Positions 21,580 to 30,084 of a DNA stretch of 39,939 nt are shown piece by piece (positions within the stretch are counted from its first letter, which is position 1; each line of letters starts with the position of its first letter). A model generated the notes under the pieces. It worked only from the letters and a program-made list of their open reading frames with translations. It was not told the origin of the DNA and did no database searches. Source of the stretch: Bacilli bacterium (GTDB taxonomy: Bacteria; Bacillota_I; Bacilli_A; RF39; UBA660); NCBI GenBank assembly GCA_900772095.1, contig CAAGQJ010000018.1, forward strand, positions 1 through 39,939. Direction: 5' to 3'. The position numbers were made by a program, and so were the translations under genes.

Positions 21580-22899
21580 ATGAAGGAGTCAATTAATTAT
21601 TTAAATAGTAATTTAAAAGAAAATGATGTAGTAGTTGTGGGCTGTTCTGGAGGGCCAGATTCTATGGCATTGTTAAATCTTTTAATTGATTATAGAAAAA
21701 GAACTAATATTTTTATTGTTTGTGCTCATGTAAATCATAATGTAAGAAGGGAAAGCAAGGATGAGGCTATTTTTGTACAAGATTATTGTTTGAAACATAA
21801 TGTTATGTTTGAGACTATGACAATTGAGAAATATGGTGATGATAATTTTGAAAATGAAGCTAGAAACATTAGATATAATTTTTTTAATCTTTTAATTGAA
21901 AAGTATAATGCTAATTATTTAATGACTGCTCATCATGGTGATGATTTAATGGAAACTATTCTTATGAGGATTGTTAGGGGGTCTACATTATCTGGTTACA
22001 GTGGATTTTCATCTAGAGTTTTAATGAATAATTATGTTTTACTAAGACCGCTTATATATACAACAAAAGAGGAAATTTTAGAGTATAATAAAATACATAA
22101 TATTCCGTATGTAATTGATAAAACTAATTTTGATGATGTTCATACTAGAAATAGATATAGAAAGAATGTTTTACCTTTTTTAAAGAGTGAGGATAAAAAT
22201 GTTCATTTAAAATTTATTAAATATAGTAAGATGCTTTTGTCTTATGTGGATTATATAGATACTTTAGTTTCAAATGTCATTTCTGATGTTATTGTAGATG
22301 GTGTAGTTGATATAGTTAAATTTAAGGAATGTGATTTGTTAATACAAGATAGAATTATTTATAAGATGCTTCTTAATTTTTATCAAGATGATTTGTTTTT
22401 AATAACAGATATTCATGTTTCACTTATTAGAAAAATTATTTATTCAAAGAAGGCTAATACTTTTATATATTTGCCTAATAATGTTAAAGCTGTTAAAAGT
22501 TATAATAGTTTTAGTGTTATTAGAGAGACTGAACTTTTAGATACGTATGAAATAGAGATTAATGATATTGTATGTTTGCCTAATGGTAAGAATATAAAGT
22601 TATTAGAAAGTGCTGATAAGAATACTAATTATTATTGTAGACTTAATAAATCTGATGTTGTATTGCCTCTTATTGTTAGGACTAAAAGAATAGGTGATAG
22701 GATACGTGTTAAGGGTTTAAAAGGTACTAAGAAGGTGAAGGATATATTTATTGATAGTAAAATATCTACTAGGGAGAGAAGACTTTGGCCAGTAGTGGTA
22801 GACTCTAGAGGGGAAGTTGTTTGGATACCTGGATTAAAAAAAAGTAAGTTTGATATTCCAAAGAATAAAAAGTGTGATATAATACTTAAGTATTATTAA
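21580..22899 (+). CDS. tilS: tRNA(Ile)-lysidine synthetase TilS
   Basis: TilS attaches lysine to the wobble C of tRNA-Ile(CAU), changing it to read AUA, an essential step in this AUA-rich genome. The 439-residue product has the PP-loop SGGPDS at 23-28, the AHVNHNVR segment, TAHHGDDLMET and a C-terminal domain with KRIGDRIRVKGLKGTKKVKDIFIDSKIS. No hpt gene separates it from ftsH, unlike in B. subtilis. The start ATG 21580 has GAGAGG upstream. Confidence 0.95.
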   Translation: MKESINYLNSNLKENDVVVVGCSGGPDSMALLNLLIDYRKRTNIFIVCAHVNHNVRRESKDEAIFVQDYCLKHNVMFETMTIEKYGDDNFENEARNIRYNFFNLLIEKYNANYLMTAHHGDDLMETILMRIVRGSTLSGYSGFSSRVLMNNYVLLRPLIYTTKEEILEYNKIHNIPYVIDKTNFDDVHTRNRYRKNVLPFLKSEDKNVHLKFIKYSKMLLSYVDYIDTLVSNVISDVIVDGVVDIVKFKECDLLIQDRIIYKMLLNFYQDDLFLITDIHVSLIRKIIYSKKANTFIYLPNNVKAVKSYNSFSVIRETELLDTYEIEINDIVCLPNGKNIKLLESADKNTNYYCRLNKSDVVLPLIVRTKRIGDRIRVKGLKGTKKVKDIFIDSKISTRERRLWPVVVDSRGEVVWIPGLKKSKFDIPKNKKCDIILKYY

Positions 22900-22912
22900 G
22901 AAGGAGGAAATT

Positions 22913-24868
22913 ATGAAGAAAAAGAGTTTGGGAAGAAATTTATTATCTTATTTAGTTATAATATTGTTTTTTGTGGGTGTTTACTTTTTGTATGTGACAT
23001 TAAATGTTAGAGTAAATACTCTTAGATATGATGAATTTATTGATGCTTTAAACAGTAATAAAATTACTGAATTAGAAATAACTCCTAGAGATTCTGCTAA
23101 AGTTTATGAGATAGAAGGTAAACTTAATGGTTATGCTGAGAATGAAATATTTTCTTTAAAAGTTCCATTATCAGAAAGTGTAATATCTAATATACTTGAT
23201 AGAGATGATTTTAAAGTGGTTGTTAATAAAGACCCTGGTGCTGTTTCATTTTGGTCTGTTGTTATTAATGTGTTACCACTTGTATTGTTAGTTGGTTTTG
23301 CTTTCTTTTTCTTAAGTAAACAATTGGGAGGTGCCAATAAATCTTTTGATTTTGGTAAGAGTAGAGCTAAGTTGCATAGTGATAAAGATAAAGTTACTTT
23401 TGATGATGTAGCAGGTCTTGTTGAGGAAAAATATGAGGTAAAGGAATTAATTGATTTTTTAAAAAATCCAAAGAAATTTCAAAAGTTGGGTGCTAGAATT
23501 CCTAAGGGTATATTATTAGTAGGTCCTCCTGGAACTGGTAAAACTTTGTTAGCAAAAGCGGTTGCTGGAGAAGCTAATGTACCATTTTATTATATAAGTG
23601 GTTCTGATTTTGTTGAGTTATTTGTTGGTGTAGGTGCTAGTCGTGTTAGAGATATGTTTAAACAAGCTAAACAAACTGCTCCATGTTTAATATTTATTGA
23701 TGAAATAGATGCAGTTGGTCGTCAAAGAGGTACTGGTTTAGGTGGAGGTCATGATGAAAGAGAGCAAACACTAAATCAATTACTTACTGAAATGGATGGT
23801 TTTGGTGCTAATGAAGGTATAATTATAATAGCTGCTACAAACAGACCAGATGTGCTTGACCCAGCTTTACTTAGACCTGGTAGATTTGATAGACAAGTAA
23901 CAGTTTCTTTACCAGATGTTAAGGAAAGGGAGGCAATCCTTGAAGTTCACGCTAAAAATAAAGTTTTAGGTTCAGATGTAACACTTAAATATTTAGCTCA
24001 AAGAACTTCTGGTTTTTCTGGGGCTGATTTAGAGAATTTACTTAATGAAGCTGCACTACTTGCTGTAAGAAGAAATAAACAGGAAATTACTATGGCTGAA
24101 ATAGATGAAGCTCATGATAGAGTTTTAATGGGTCCTGCTAAAGTTTCTAGAAAATTAAGTGATAATGATAAGAAGATTACTGCTTATCACGAAGCTGGTC
24201 ATGTTGTTGTGGGATTAAAATTGGAAAAGTCAAACGTAGTACAAAAAGTAACAATAATTCCACGTGGTATGGCTGGAGGATATACAAGTATTCAAAGTGA
24301 AGAGGAAAAAGCTCATACTACTAAGACTGAATTAATAGAAACAATATCTACATTATTAGCAGGTAGAGTTACTGAACAGTTAGTATTTAATGAAATTACT
24401 ACTGGTGCTTCAAATGATATTGAAAGGGCTACAAAGATTGCTAGGGCTATGGTTACTGAATATGGTATGAGTGAACTTGGACCAATGCAATTAGAACAGA
24501 ATGAATCTAGTGTTTTCTTAGGTAGAGATTATAATAAATCAAGAAATTTCTCTGATCAAGTTGCTTTTGAAATAGACCAACAAATTAGAAAAATTATTGA
24601 TGATTGTTATAAAAAGACTGAAGAAGTTATTAAAGAGAATATGAATTTAGTAGATTTAATTGCATCAGAACTTGTAAAACATGAAACTTTAACTAAAGAA
24701 CAAATAGATTATTTAGTAGAACATGGTAAAATGATGGCTGAAGATTATGATTCTATGAATTTGGAGCAATTAAAATTTAGTGCTAAAGAAAAGGGTATAA
24801 AAGGATATACCAAAATGAATGCTGAAGAGTTGCGTGATGCTTTAGTAAAATATGATGAAAAGATGTAA
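22913..24868 (+). CDS. ftsH: ATP-dependent zinc metalloprotease FtsH with extra C-terminal domain
   Basis: The membrane-bound AAA+ protease has 651 residues. Two transmembrane helices (about 8-28 and 106-126) flank an extracellular domain. Walker A GPPGTGKT is at 204-211, followed by IFIDEIDAVGRQRG and the SRH. Zinc motif HEAGH is at 426-430. Residues 614-651 form a separate module, LEQLKFSAKEKGIKGYTKMNAEELRDAL, which looks like a SAP/Rho N-terminal-type helix-extended-helix motif. It is not found at the acidic tail of B. subtilis FtsH. The start ATG 22913 has AAGGAGG upstream. A wobble-rich terminator overlaps the stop. Confidence 0.97.
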   Translation: MKKKSLGRNLLSYLVIILFFVGVYFLYVTLNVRVNTLRYDEFIDALNSNKITELEITPRDSAKVYEIEGKLNGYAENEIFSLKVPLSESVISNILDRDDFKVVVNKDPGAVSFWSVVINVLPLVLLVGFAFFFLSKQLGGANKSFDFGKSRAKLHSDKDKVTFDDVAGLVEEKYEVKELIDFLKNPKKFQKLGARIPKGILLVGPPGTGKTLLAKAVAGEANVPFYYISGSDFVELFVGVGASRVRDMFKQAKQTAPCLIFIDEIDAVGRQRGTGLGGGHDEREQTLNQLLTEMDGFGANEGIIIIAATNRPDVLDPALLRPGRFDRQVTVSLPDVKEREAILEVHAKNKVLGSDVTLKYLAQRTSGFSGADLENLLNEAALLAVRRNKQEITMAEIDEAHDRVLMGPAKVSRKLSDNDKKITAYHEAGHVVVGLKLEKSNVVQKVTIIPRGMAGGYTSIQSEEEKAHTTKTELIETISTLLAGRVTEQLVFNEITTGASNDIERATKIARAMVTEYGMSELGPMQLEQNESSVFLGRDYNKSRNFSDQVAFEIDQQIRKIIDDCYKKTEEVIKENMNLVDLIASELVKHETLTKEQIDYLVEHGKMMAEDYDSMNLEQLKFSAKEKGIKGYTKMNAEELRDALVKYDEKM

Positions 24869-24893
24869 AATTATAGTTTTATGTCTTTTTTTT
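24862..24893 (+). terminator. ftsH terminator
   Basis: GATGTAAAA (24862-24870) pairs with TTTTATGTC (24877-24885) including two G-U pairs in RNA, then a T8 run. The stop codon is in the left arm. Confidence 0.6.
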
Positions 24894-24938
24894 CATATAT
24901 AACTATGTTATAATTTATTCGTTAGGTGGTGATATTTT

Positions 24939-25379
24939 ATGTTTGATAGTAATTTAATTTCTGGTTTATTTGGATTATTTTTAGGATTGGGAGTATTTAT
25001 AGTTTTCTTGGGGTCTGCAATAGGGATATTTTCAATAGTTGTTTTATGGAAATTATTTGTAAAAGCTGGAAAAACTGGTTGGTATTCTATTGTTCCAGTA
25101 TATAATATAGTTGTTTTACTCGAAATAGTTGGACTTAAATGGTATTATATATTTGGTTATTGTTTAGGGGCTGTACCTATTATAGGATATATACTTTTTC
25201 CTTTATATAATATTGTAATTTCTGTTAAACTTTCGAAATCTTTTGGGAAAGATGTTGGTTTTGGTATTGGAATTGCGTTTTTACCAACAATTTTTGAAGC
25301 TTTGATAGCATTTGATAGTTCTATTAAATATGAGGGACCTAGTTGTACTGGGGATTTAGATTTTAATAATTTATTTTAA
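24939..25379 (+). CDS. DUF5684-like membrane protein
   Basis: The 146-residue product has four hydrophobic segments. Its WKLFVKAGKTGWYSIVPVYNIVVLLEIVGLKWYY segment is the signature of DUF5684-type small membrane proteins (KAGKPGWA-like, then PVYN). It ends in a short soluble tail with one Cys. The function of the family is unknown. It has its own TATAAT (about 24909) and AGGTGGTGAT ribosome site. It lies between the ftsH terminator and its own strong terminator, so it is monocistronic. Confidence 0.7.
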   Translation: MFDSNLISGLFGLFLGLGVFIVFLGSAIGIFSIVVLWKLFVKAGKTGWYSIVPVYNIVVLLEIVGLKWYYIFGYCLGAVPIIGYILFPLYNIVISVKLSKSFGKDVGFGIGIAFLPTIFEALIAFDSSIKYEGPSCTGDLDFNNLF

Positions 25380-25391
25380 TTAATGAATTAG

Positions 25392-25427
25392 CATTTATTA
25401 ACATTTTTGTTAATAAGTGTTTTTTTA
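25392..25427 (+). terminator. Terminator after the DUF5684-like gene
   Basis: CATTTATTAAC (25392-25402) pairs with GTTAATAAGTG (25409-25419), eleven pairs with one G-U, followed by a T run. Confidence 0.85.
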
Positions 25428-25478
25428 TTGAAATTTATTTGATTTTATTATATAATTTAGGCATTGTTGGAGGTTGTT

Positions 25479-26447
25479 ATGTACATAGGAAATGTTGAAG
25501 TTAAAGGTAAAGTTGTTTTAGCACCGATGGCTGGGATTAGTAATAGTGCTTTTAGACGTATTGCTAAAGAAATGGGAGCAGGACTTATTTATGCAGAAAT
25601 GGTTAGTGATAAGGCTATTTATTATAATAATCAAAAGACTATTGATATGCTTTATATGACTTCTGGGGAACGACCTATTAATCAGCAAATATTTGGTTCT
25701 GATAAAGAATCTATGGTTGTTGCTGCTAAGTACATATATGATAATATGAAACCTGATATTATTGATATTAATATGGGATGTCCTGTTCCTAAGGTTGCGG
25801 TACGTTCTCAAGCTGGTTCTTTTCTTCTTAAGAATGTTGATAAAATTAAAGAAATAGTAAAAGCAGTAGTTGAGGCTGTGCCTTGTCCTGTAACAGTTAA
25901 AATTAGAAGTGGTTGGGATGAAAATCATATTAATGCAGTAAGTGTTGCTAAGGCAATTGAAGAGGCAGGTGCAAGTGCTATATGTATACATCCTAGAACT
26001 AGAAGTCAGGGTTATACTGGACATTCAGATTGGAATATTATAAAACAAGTGAAAGATGCAGTTAATATACCTGTTATTGGAAATGGAGATATTAAAAATT
26101 GTTATGATGCTAAGAAAATGATTGATGAAACAGGCTGTGATTTAGTTATGGTAGGGAGAGCTTTACTTGGCAATCCTTGGTTAATTAAAGAAATTAATTG
26201 TTATTTAGAAAATGGAATTGTTATAGATAAGCCTACAAATATAGAGAGAGTAGATATGTGTTTGAAACATTTTGATTATTTACTTAGTTTTCAAAGTGAA
26301 AAACAGGCTGTACTTGAGATAAGAAATCATGTTTCTTGGTATTTAAAGGGTATAAATGGGTCTAATGAAGTTAAAAATATGATATATAAGACAAAAAATA
26401 AAGATGAAATTAAAAAAATACTATTAGATTTTAGAAAAGTGTGTTAA
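25479..26447 (+). CDS. dusB: tRNA-dihydrouridine synthase (DusB-like)
   Basis: This FMN-dependent enzyme reduces uridine to dihydrouridine in tRNA. The 322-residue product has LAPMAGISNSAFRRIAKEMGAGLIYAEMVS, the catalytic-Cys motif NMGCPVPKV, VTVKIRSGWD, IHPRTRSQGYTGHSDW and the FMN-binding GNGDI and MVGRALLGNPWL. I chose ATG 25479, preceded by GGAGG at 25469-25473, over an in-frame TTG at 25464 that would precede the Shine-Dalgarno sequence. It lies directly before lysS, as in B. subtilis. Confidence 0.95.
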   Translation: MYIGNVEVKGKVVLAPMAGISNSAFRRIAKEMGAGLIYAEMVSDKAIYYNNQKTIDMLYMTSGERPINQQIFGSDKESMVVAAKYIYDNMKPDIIDINMGCPVPKVAVRSQAGSFLLKNVDKIKEIVKAVVEAVPCPVTVKIRSGWDENHINAVSVAKAIEEAGASAICIHPRTRSQGYTGHSDWNIIKQVKDAVNIPVIGNGDIKNCYDAKKMIDETGCDLVMVGRALLGNPWLIKEINCYLENGIVIDKPTNIERVDMCLKHFDYLLSFQSEKQAVLEIRNHVSWYLKGINGSNEVKNMIYKTKNKDEIKKILLDFRKVC

Positions 26448-26477
26448 AATAATATTATTAAAAAGGAAGTGGGAAAA

Positions 26478-27965
26478 ATGGAAAGAGTATTTACTGAGCA
26501 AGAATTAGTTAGAAGAGAAAAGGTTAATAAAATAGCTGAAATGGGTATTGATCCTTTTGGACATAGATTTGATAGAACTCATTTATCTAGTGAAATTAAG
26601 GAACAATATGGTGATTATGAACACGATAAGTTAGAAGAATTAGAAGAAAGAGTTACCATTGCAGGAAGAATAATGTTTATAAGAAAAATGGGTAAAGCAT
26701 CATTCTTTAGTATTCAGGATAAGGCTGGAAAAATGCAAGTATATATTTCAGTTAATGATGTAGGAGAGGATTCTTATAATTTATTTAAAACTGCAGATAT
26801 AGGTGATATAGTTGGTGTAACAGGTAAAGTTATGAAGACTAAAACTGGTGAATTAACTGTTAAGTGTTTGGAATATACACATTTAGTTAAGGCTTTAAGA
26901 CCATTACCTGAAAAGTTTCATGGACTTACTGATATAGAAGAAAGATACAGAAGAAGATATGTTGATTTAATTATGAATGAAGATTCTAAGAATATAGCAT
27001 TTTTAAGACCTAGAATTATTAGATGTATTCAAAATTTTTTAGATAATATGGGTTTTGTCGAAGTAGAAACTCCGGTTTTAACAACTTTGCTTACTGGTGC
27101 AAGTGCTAGACCTTTCTGTACGCATCATAATGCTCAAGATTTGGATATGTATCTTAGAATTGCTTTGGAACTTCCTTTGAAGAGACTTTTAGTTGGTGGT
27201 ATGGAAGCTGTTTATGAAATTGGTAGAGTGTTTAGAAATGAAGGTATGGATACTAGACATAATCCTGAGTTTACTGAACTTGAAGCTTATCTTGCTTTTA
27301 GTAATTTAGAAGGCATGATGGATATGACTGAGGAAATGTTTCAAACTATTGCTAGAGATGTATTTGGTAAAATGACTTATAATTGGTGTGGTAATGAAAT
27401 TAATTTAGAGGGTCCTTGGAAGAGAGTTAGTATGGTAGATGCTATTAAAGAAGTAACTGGTATTGACTTTAAAAAGGATATGAGTGTGGAAGAGGCTCTT
27501 AAATTAGCAGAGGAACATCATATTGAGGTAGAAGAGCATGAAAAGAGTTTTGGACATATTGTTAATTTATTCTTTGAAAAGTATGTTGAGGATACTTTAA
27601 TTCAACCTACTTTCTTATATGGACATCCAATTGAAATTAGTCCACTTACGAAAAAAAATCCAGATGACCCTAGATTTGTTGATAGATTTGAGTTATTTAT
27701 AGGTGGTAAAGAGTTTGCTAATGCTTATACAGAACTTAATGACCCAGTTGACCAGTTGGAGAGATTTGAAGAGCAAATTAAGGAAAGAGAACTTGGTAAT
27801 GATGAAGCAACTGATATTGATATGGACTTTGTTGAAGCACTAGAATATGGTATGCCTCCTGCAGGTGGTATAGGGTATGGAATAGACAGATTGTGTATGC
27901 TGTTTACTGAATCTGATTCTATTAGGGATGTTATTTTATTTCCTACAATGAAAAAGAGAGATTAA
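26478..27965 (+). CDS. lysS: Lysyl-tRNA synthetase, class II
   Basis: The 495-residue product has an N-terminal OB-fold (VTIAGRIMFIRKMGKASFFSIQDKAGKMQVYI), motif 1 around FVEVETPVL, motif 2 RVFRNEGMDTRHNPEFTELEAY and motif 3 GGIGYGIDRL. I chose ATG 26478, about ten bases after AAGGAAG, over GTG 26469, which directly abuts the Shine-Dalgarno sequence. It is 30 nt from dus and probably co-transcribed. A terminator begins at its stop codon. Confidence 0.97.
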   Translation: MERVFTEQELVRREKVNKIAEMGIDPFGHRFDRTHLSSEIKEQYGDYEHDKLEELEERVTIAGRIMFIRKMGKASFFSIQDKAGKMQVYISVNDVGEDSYNLFKTADIGDIVGVTGKVMKTKTGELTVKCLEYTHLVKALRPLPEKFHGLTDIEERYRRRYVDLIMNEDSKNIAFLRPRIIRCIQNFLDNMGFVEVETPVLTTLLTGASARPFCTHHNAQDLDMYLRIALELPLKRLLVGGMEAVYEIGRVFRNEGMDTRHNPEFTELEAYLAFSNLEGMMDMTEEMFQTIARDVFGKMTYNWCGNEINLEGPWKRVSMVDAIKEVTGIDFKKDMSVEEALKLAEEHHIEVEEHEKSFGHIVNLFFEKYVEDTLIQPTFLYGHPIEISPLTKKNPDDPRFVDRFELFIGGKEFANAYTELNDPVDQLERFEEQIKERELGNDEATDIDMDFVEALEYGMPPAGGIGYGIDRLCMLFTESDSIRDVILFPTMKKRD

Positions 27966-27990
27966 TGCCTTTAAAATGGCATTTTTTTTA
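27963..27990 (+). terminator. lysS terminator
   Basis: AATGCC (27964-27969) pairs with GGCATT (27978-27983), then a T8 run. The left arm starts within the stop codon. Confidence 0.82.
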
Positions 27991-28047
27991 TTTTTTTCTT
28001 TATTTTTTATCTTAAAAGTGTGATAATTATATATAGGAGGAGATAGA

Positions 28048-29490
28048 ATGAAAAAAAACAATTTATTTAAAGTAATTGGAATAGTAATTTTAGGTTATAT
28101 TGCTTTAACTTGGATTGTTCCAATTGTTGCTAGCATTTGTGGTGAGACTGAGTCTTTAAGTTATCAAGTTGGCTTTGTTTCAGGTGGACTTAAACTTGTT
28201 GAAACATTCTCTGGTTTTGGTACTAGTTTAGTGTTTATATTGCTAGTTGGTGGTTTTTATGCTATTTTGGAAGCAACTGGTAGATATGAAAAATCACTAC
28301 GATTAATAGTAGATAAAATGAAAGGTAAAGAAAAGACATTTTTGATTGCTATAATGGTTTTAATGGCTATTATATCATCAGTTACAGGTCTTGATTTAGC
28401 ACTTCTTATTTTATTCCCATTTGTTATTTCATTAATTTTAATGATGGGATATGATAAGATGGTTGCTTTATGTGCAACATTTGGCGCTACTATAATAGGT
28501 ATGTATGGTGCTACATATGCATCTACATTATATGGTGTTAATAATTCAATGCTTGGAACTTCTTTATCAGGTGAGATTTTAGCTAAAGTAATTTTATTTG
28601 TTTTAGGTCTTGGTTTATTAATTGCATTTGTATTAATGTATATTAAGAAAACTGATGTATCTAAGAGTAATTCTTCTAAAAAGGAAGATAGAAAAACTGT
28701 TAAGGTTAAAGTTAAGAAAGAAGTTGAAGAAGTTACTACAGGAAATAAGAAATATGTATGGCCTATATATGTAGTTCTAGGGTTATTATTTTTAGTATTT
28801 ATATTAGGTACAACTAGTTGGGGAGGAATTTTTGGTTCAAATTTCTTTAGTGGTATTCATGAAAAGATTATGGGCTGGAAGATTAAAGGTTTTGCACCAG
28901 TAGAAACAATTTTTGGTGGAATGACAGCATTTGGTACTTGGAGTGATCCAACTAGATTTCAATATTATTCACTTTTATTAATTTTTGCTTCAGTTATTTT
29001 ATGTTTATTTTATAAAATTAACGCTAGTGATACTTTTGAAGCATTTATTAAAGGTGTTAAGGAATATACAGTTCCAGCATTTTTAGCATTACTTGCATAT
29101 TTTGTATTTGTTTTAACTTATTATTTCCCAATACTAAGTTATTTAACTAGTTTGATTGGTAAATTATCAAGTTCATTTAATGTTGCTGTTACTGGCGTAA
29201 ATGCACTAATTAGTAGTTTCTTCTATTCAGATTTCTATTATTATGCATATTATGTAATTTATAGTGCAGTTTCAGTTCTTGAAGATTCTAGTGTTTTAGA
29301 ACTTGTTTCTATTATATATACAAATATATATGCCCTTGTTATGCTAGTTGCTCCAACAAGTGTGTTATTACTTACTTCACTATCAATTACTGAAGTTAGT
29401 TATAAAACTTGGTTTAAATTTATTTGGAAATTATTCTTATCATTATTAATTGTTTCATTTATAGTATTTATTATAATGTTAGCAATTTAA
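28048..29490 (+). CDS. Multi-pass permease, YfcC/ion-transporter superfamily-like
   Basis: The 480-residue product has about 11-12 hydrophobic segments and a large charged cytoplasmic loop near residues 203-232 (KKTDVSKSNSSKKEDRKTVKVKVKKEVEEVTTG). Segments such as GGFYAILEATGRYEKSLRLIVDKMKGKEKTFLIAIMVLMAIISSVTGLDLALLILFPFVISLILMMGYDKMVALCATFGATIIG resemble the YfcC/DcuC type of the ion-transporter superfamily, which take up dicarboxylates or amino-acid-like anions. The substrate cannot be told from sequence. It has its own GGAGG ribosome site and is flanked by terminators. It sits where Bacillus has the ctsR-mcsA-mcsB genes. Confidence 0.6.
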   Translation: MKKNNLFKVIGIVILGYIALTWIVPIVASICGETESLSYQVGFVSGGLKLVETFSGFGTSLVFILLVGGFYAILEATGRYEKSLRLIVDKMKGKEKTFLIAIMVLMAIISSVTGLDLALLILFPFVISLILMMGYDKMVALCATFGATIIGMYGATYASTLYGVNNSMLGTSLSGEILAKVILFVLGLGLLIAFVLMYIKKTDVSKSNSSKKEDRKTVKVKVKKEVEEVTTGNKKYVWPIYVVLGLLFLVFILGTTSWGGIFGSNFFSGIHEKIMGWKIKGFAPVETIFGGMTAFGTWSDPTRFQYYSLLLIFASVILCLFYKINASDTFEAFIKGVKEYTVPAFLALLAYFVFVLTYYFPILSYLTSLIGKLSSSFNVAVTGVNALISSFFYSDFYYYAYYVIYSAVSVLEDSSVLELVSIIYTNIYALVMLVAPTSVLLLTSLSITEVSYKTWFKFIWKLFLSLLIVSFIVFIIMLAI

Positions 29491-29515
29491 TAGGATATAT
29501 AATTTATTCTTTATG

Positions 29516-29546
29516 AAGACATCATATAATAGTGATGTCTTTTTTA
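29516..29546 (+). terminator. Permease gene terminator
   Basis: AGACATCA (29517-29524) pairs with TGATGTCT (29533-29540) around 8 nt, followed by a T run. Confidence 0.85.
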
Positions 29547-29698
29547 TTTTGCAAAGTATTTTACATTTTTAAAAAAATGCTTGATATATAATGATTTTGA
29601 AAGCTTTATGAATAATATTTAAGTTATAGAGAAGATTATGGTAAACTTATAATTCTTCTGCTTGTGACTTAGTATTTGAAATGGGCGAGTTATTATGT

Positions 29699-29983
29699 AT
29701 GAAAGGTTTTAATTCTATTATCGATGAAGTAGGCAATATATTTAGACAATATGTTAATAATAGTTTAGGTACAAATATACCTATGGCTGAAGAAGTTAGG
29801 CAAGTAGAAGCTGAATGGAATAAAGCCCCATATGATGATAATGACAAAGAATTTGTTCATCTGTGTGAGGTATTTTATTCTGCTGGTGTATATCATGATT
29901 TTTATTTTAGTGACTATATGATATTATCTATAAATGAAGAGTATTTACAAGCAAAAGAAAGGTGTTCTGGTAGGAGTATTTAG
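29699..29983 (+). CDS. Hypothetical soluble protein, 94 residues
   Basis: The frame opens at ATG 29681 or, more likely, at ATG 29699, which has a GGGCGAG stretch about nine bases upstream. The product (MKGFNSIIDEVGNIFRQYVNN...) is acidic and helical, with aromatic segments VFYSAGVYHDFYFSDYMILSINEEY and one Cys near each end of the second half. There is no signal peptide, membrane segment or recognised motif. It stands alone between two terminators. The 190 bp before it holds no other gene that I can see. Confidence 0.5.
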   Translation: MKGFNSIIDEVGNIFRQYVNNSLGTNIPMAEEVRQVEAEWNKAPYDDNDKEFVHLCEVFYSAGVYHDFYFSDYMILSINEEYLQAKERCSGRSI

Positions 29984-30022
29984 AATACTACTTTAAGGGT
30001 ACTTGAAAATAGTATCTTTTTT
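29982..30022 (+). terminator. Terminator after the 94-residue hypothetical
   Basis: ATACTACTTT (29985-29994) faces AAAATAGTAT (30006-30015) with a mostly paired stem and a T7 run. Confidence 0.65.
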
Positions 30023-30084
30023 TGTTGATTAAAATAAATATTATATTTTAAATATATACATAAAATATTATTGGAGGGAGATAT

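Noticed and set aside
24260..24267. CCACGTGG in ftsH, parS-like core
   Set aside because: It codes for the conserved PRG of FtsH and the flanks do not match parS.
28048..29490. Naming the permease's substrate (arginine, C4-dicarboxylate or other)
   Set aside because: Family resemblance alone does not fix the substrate, and the neighbours give no metabolic context.
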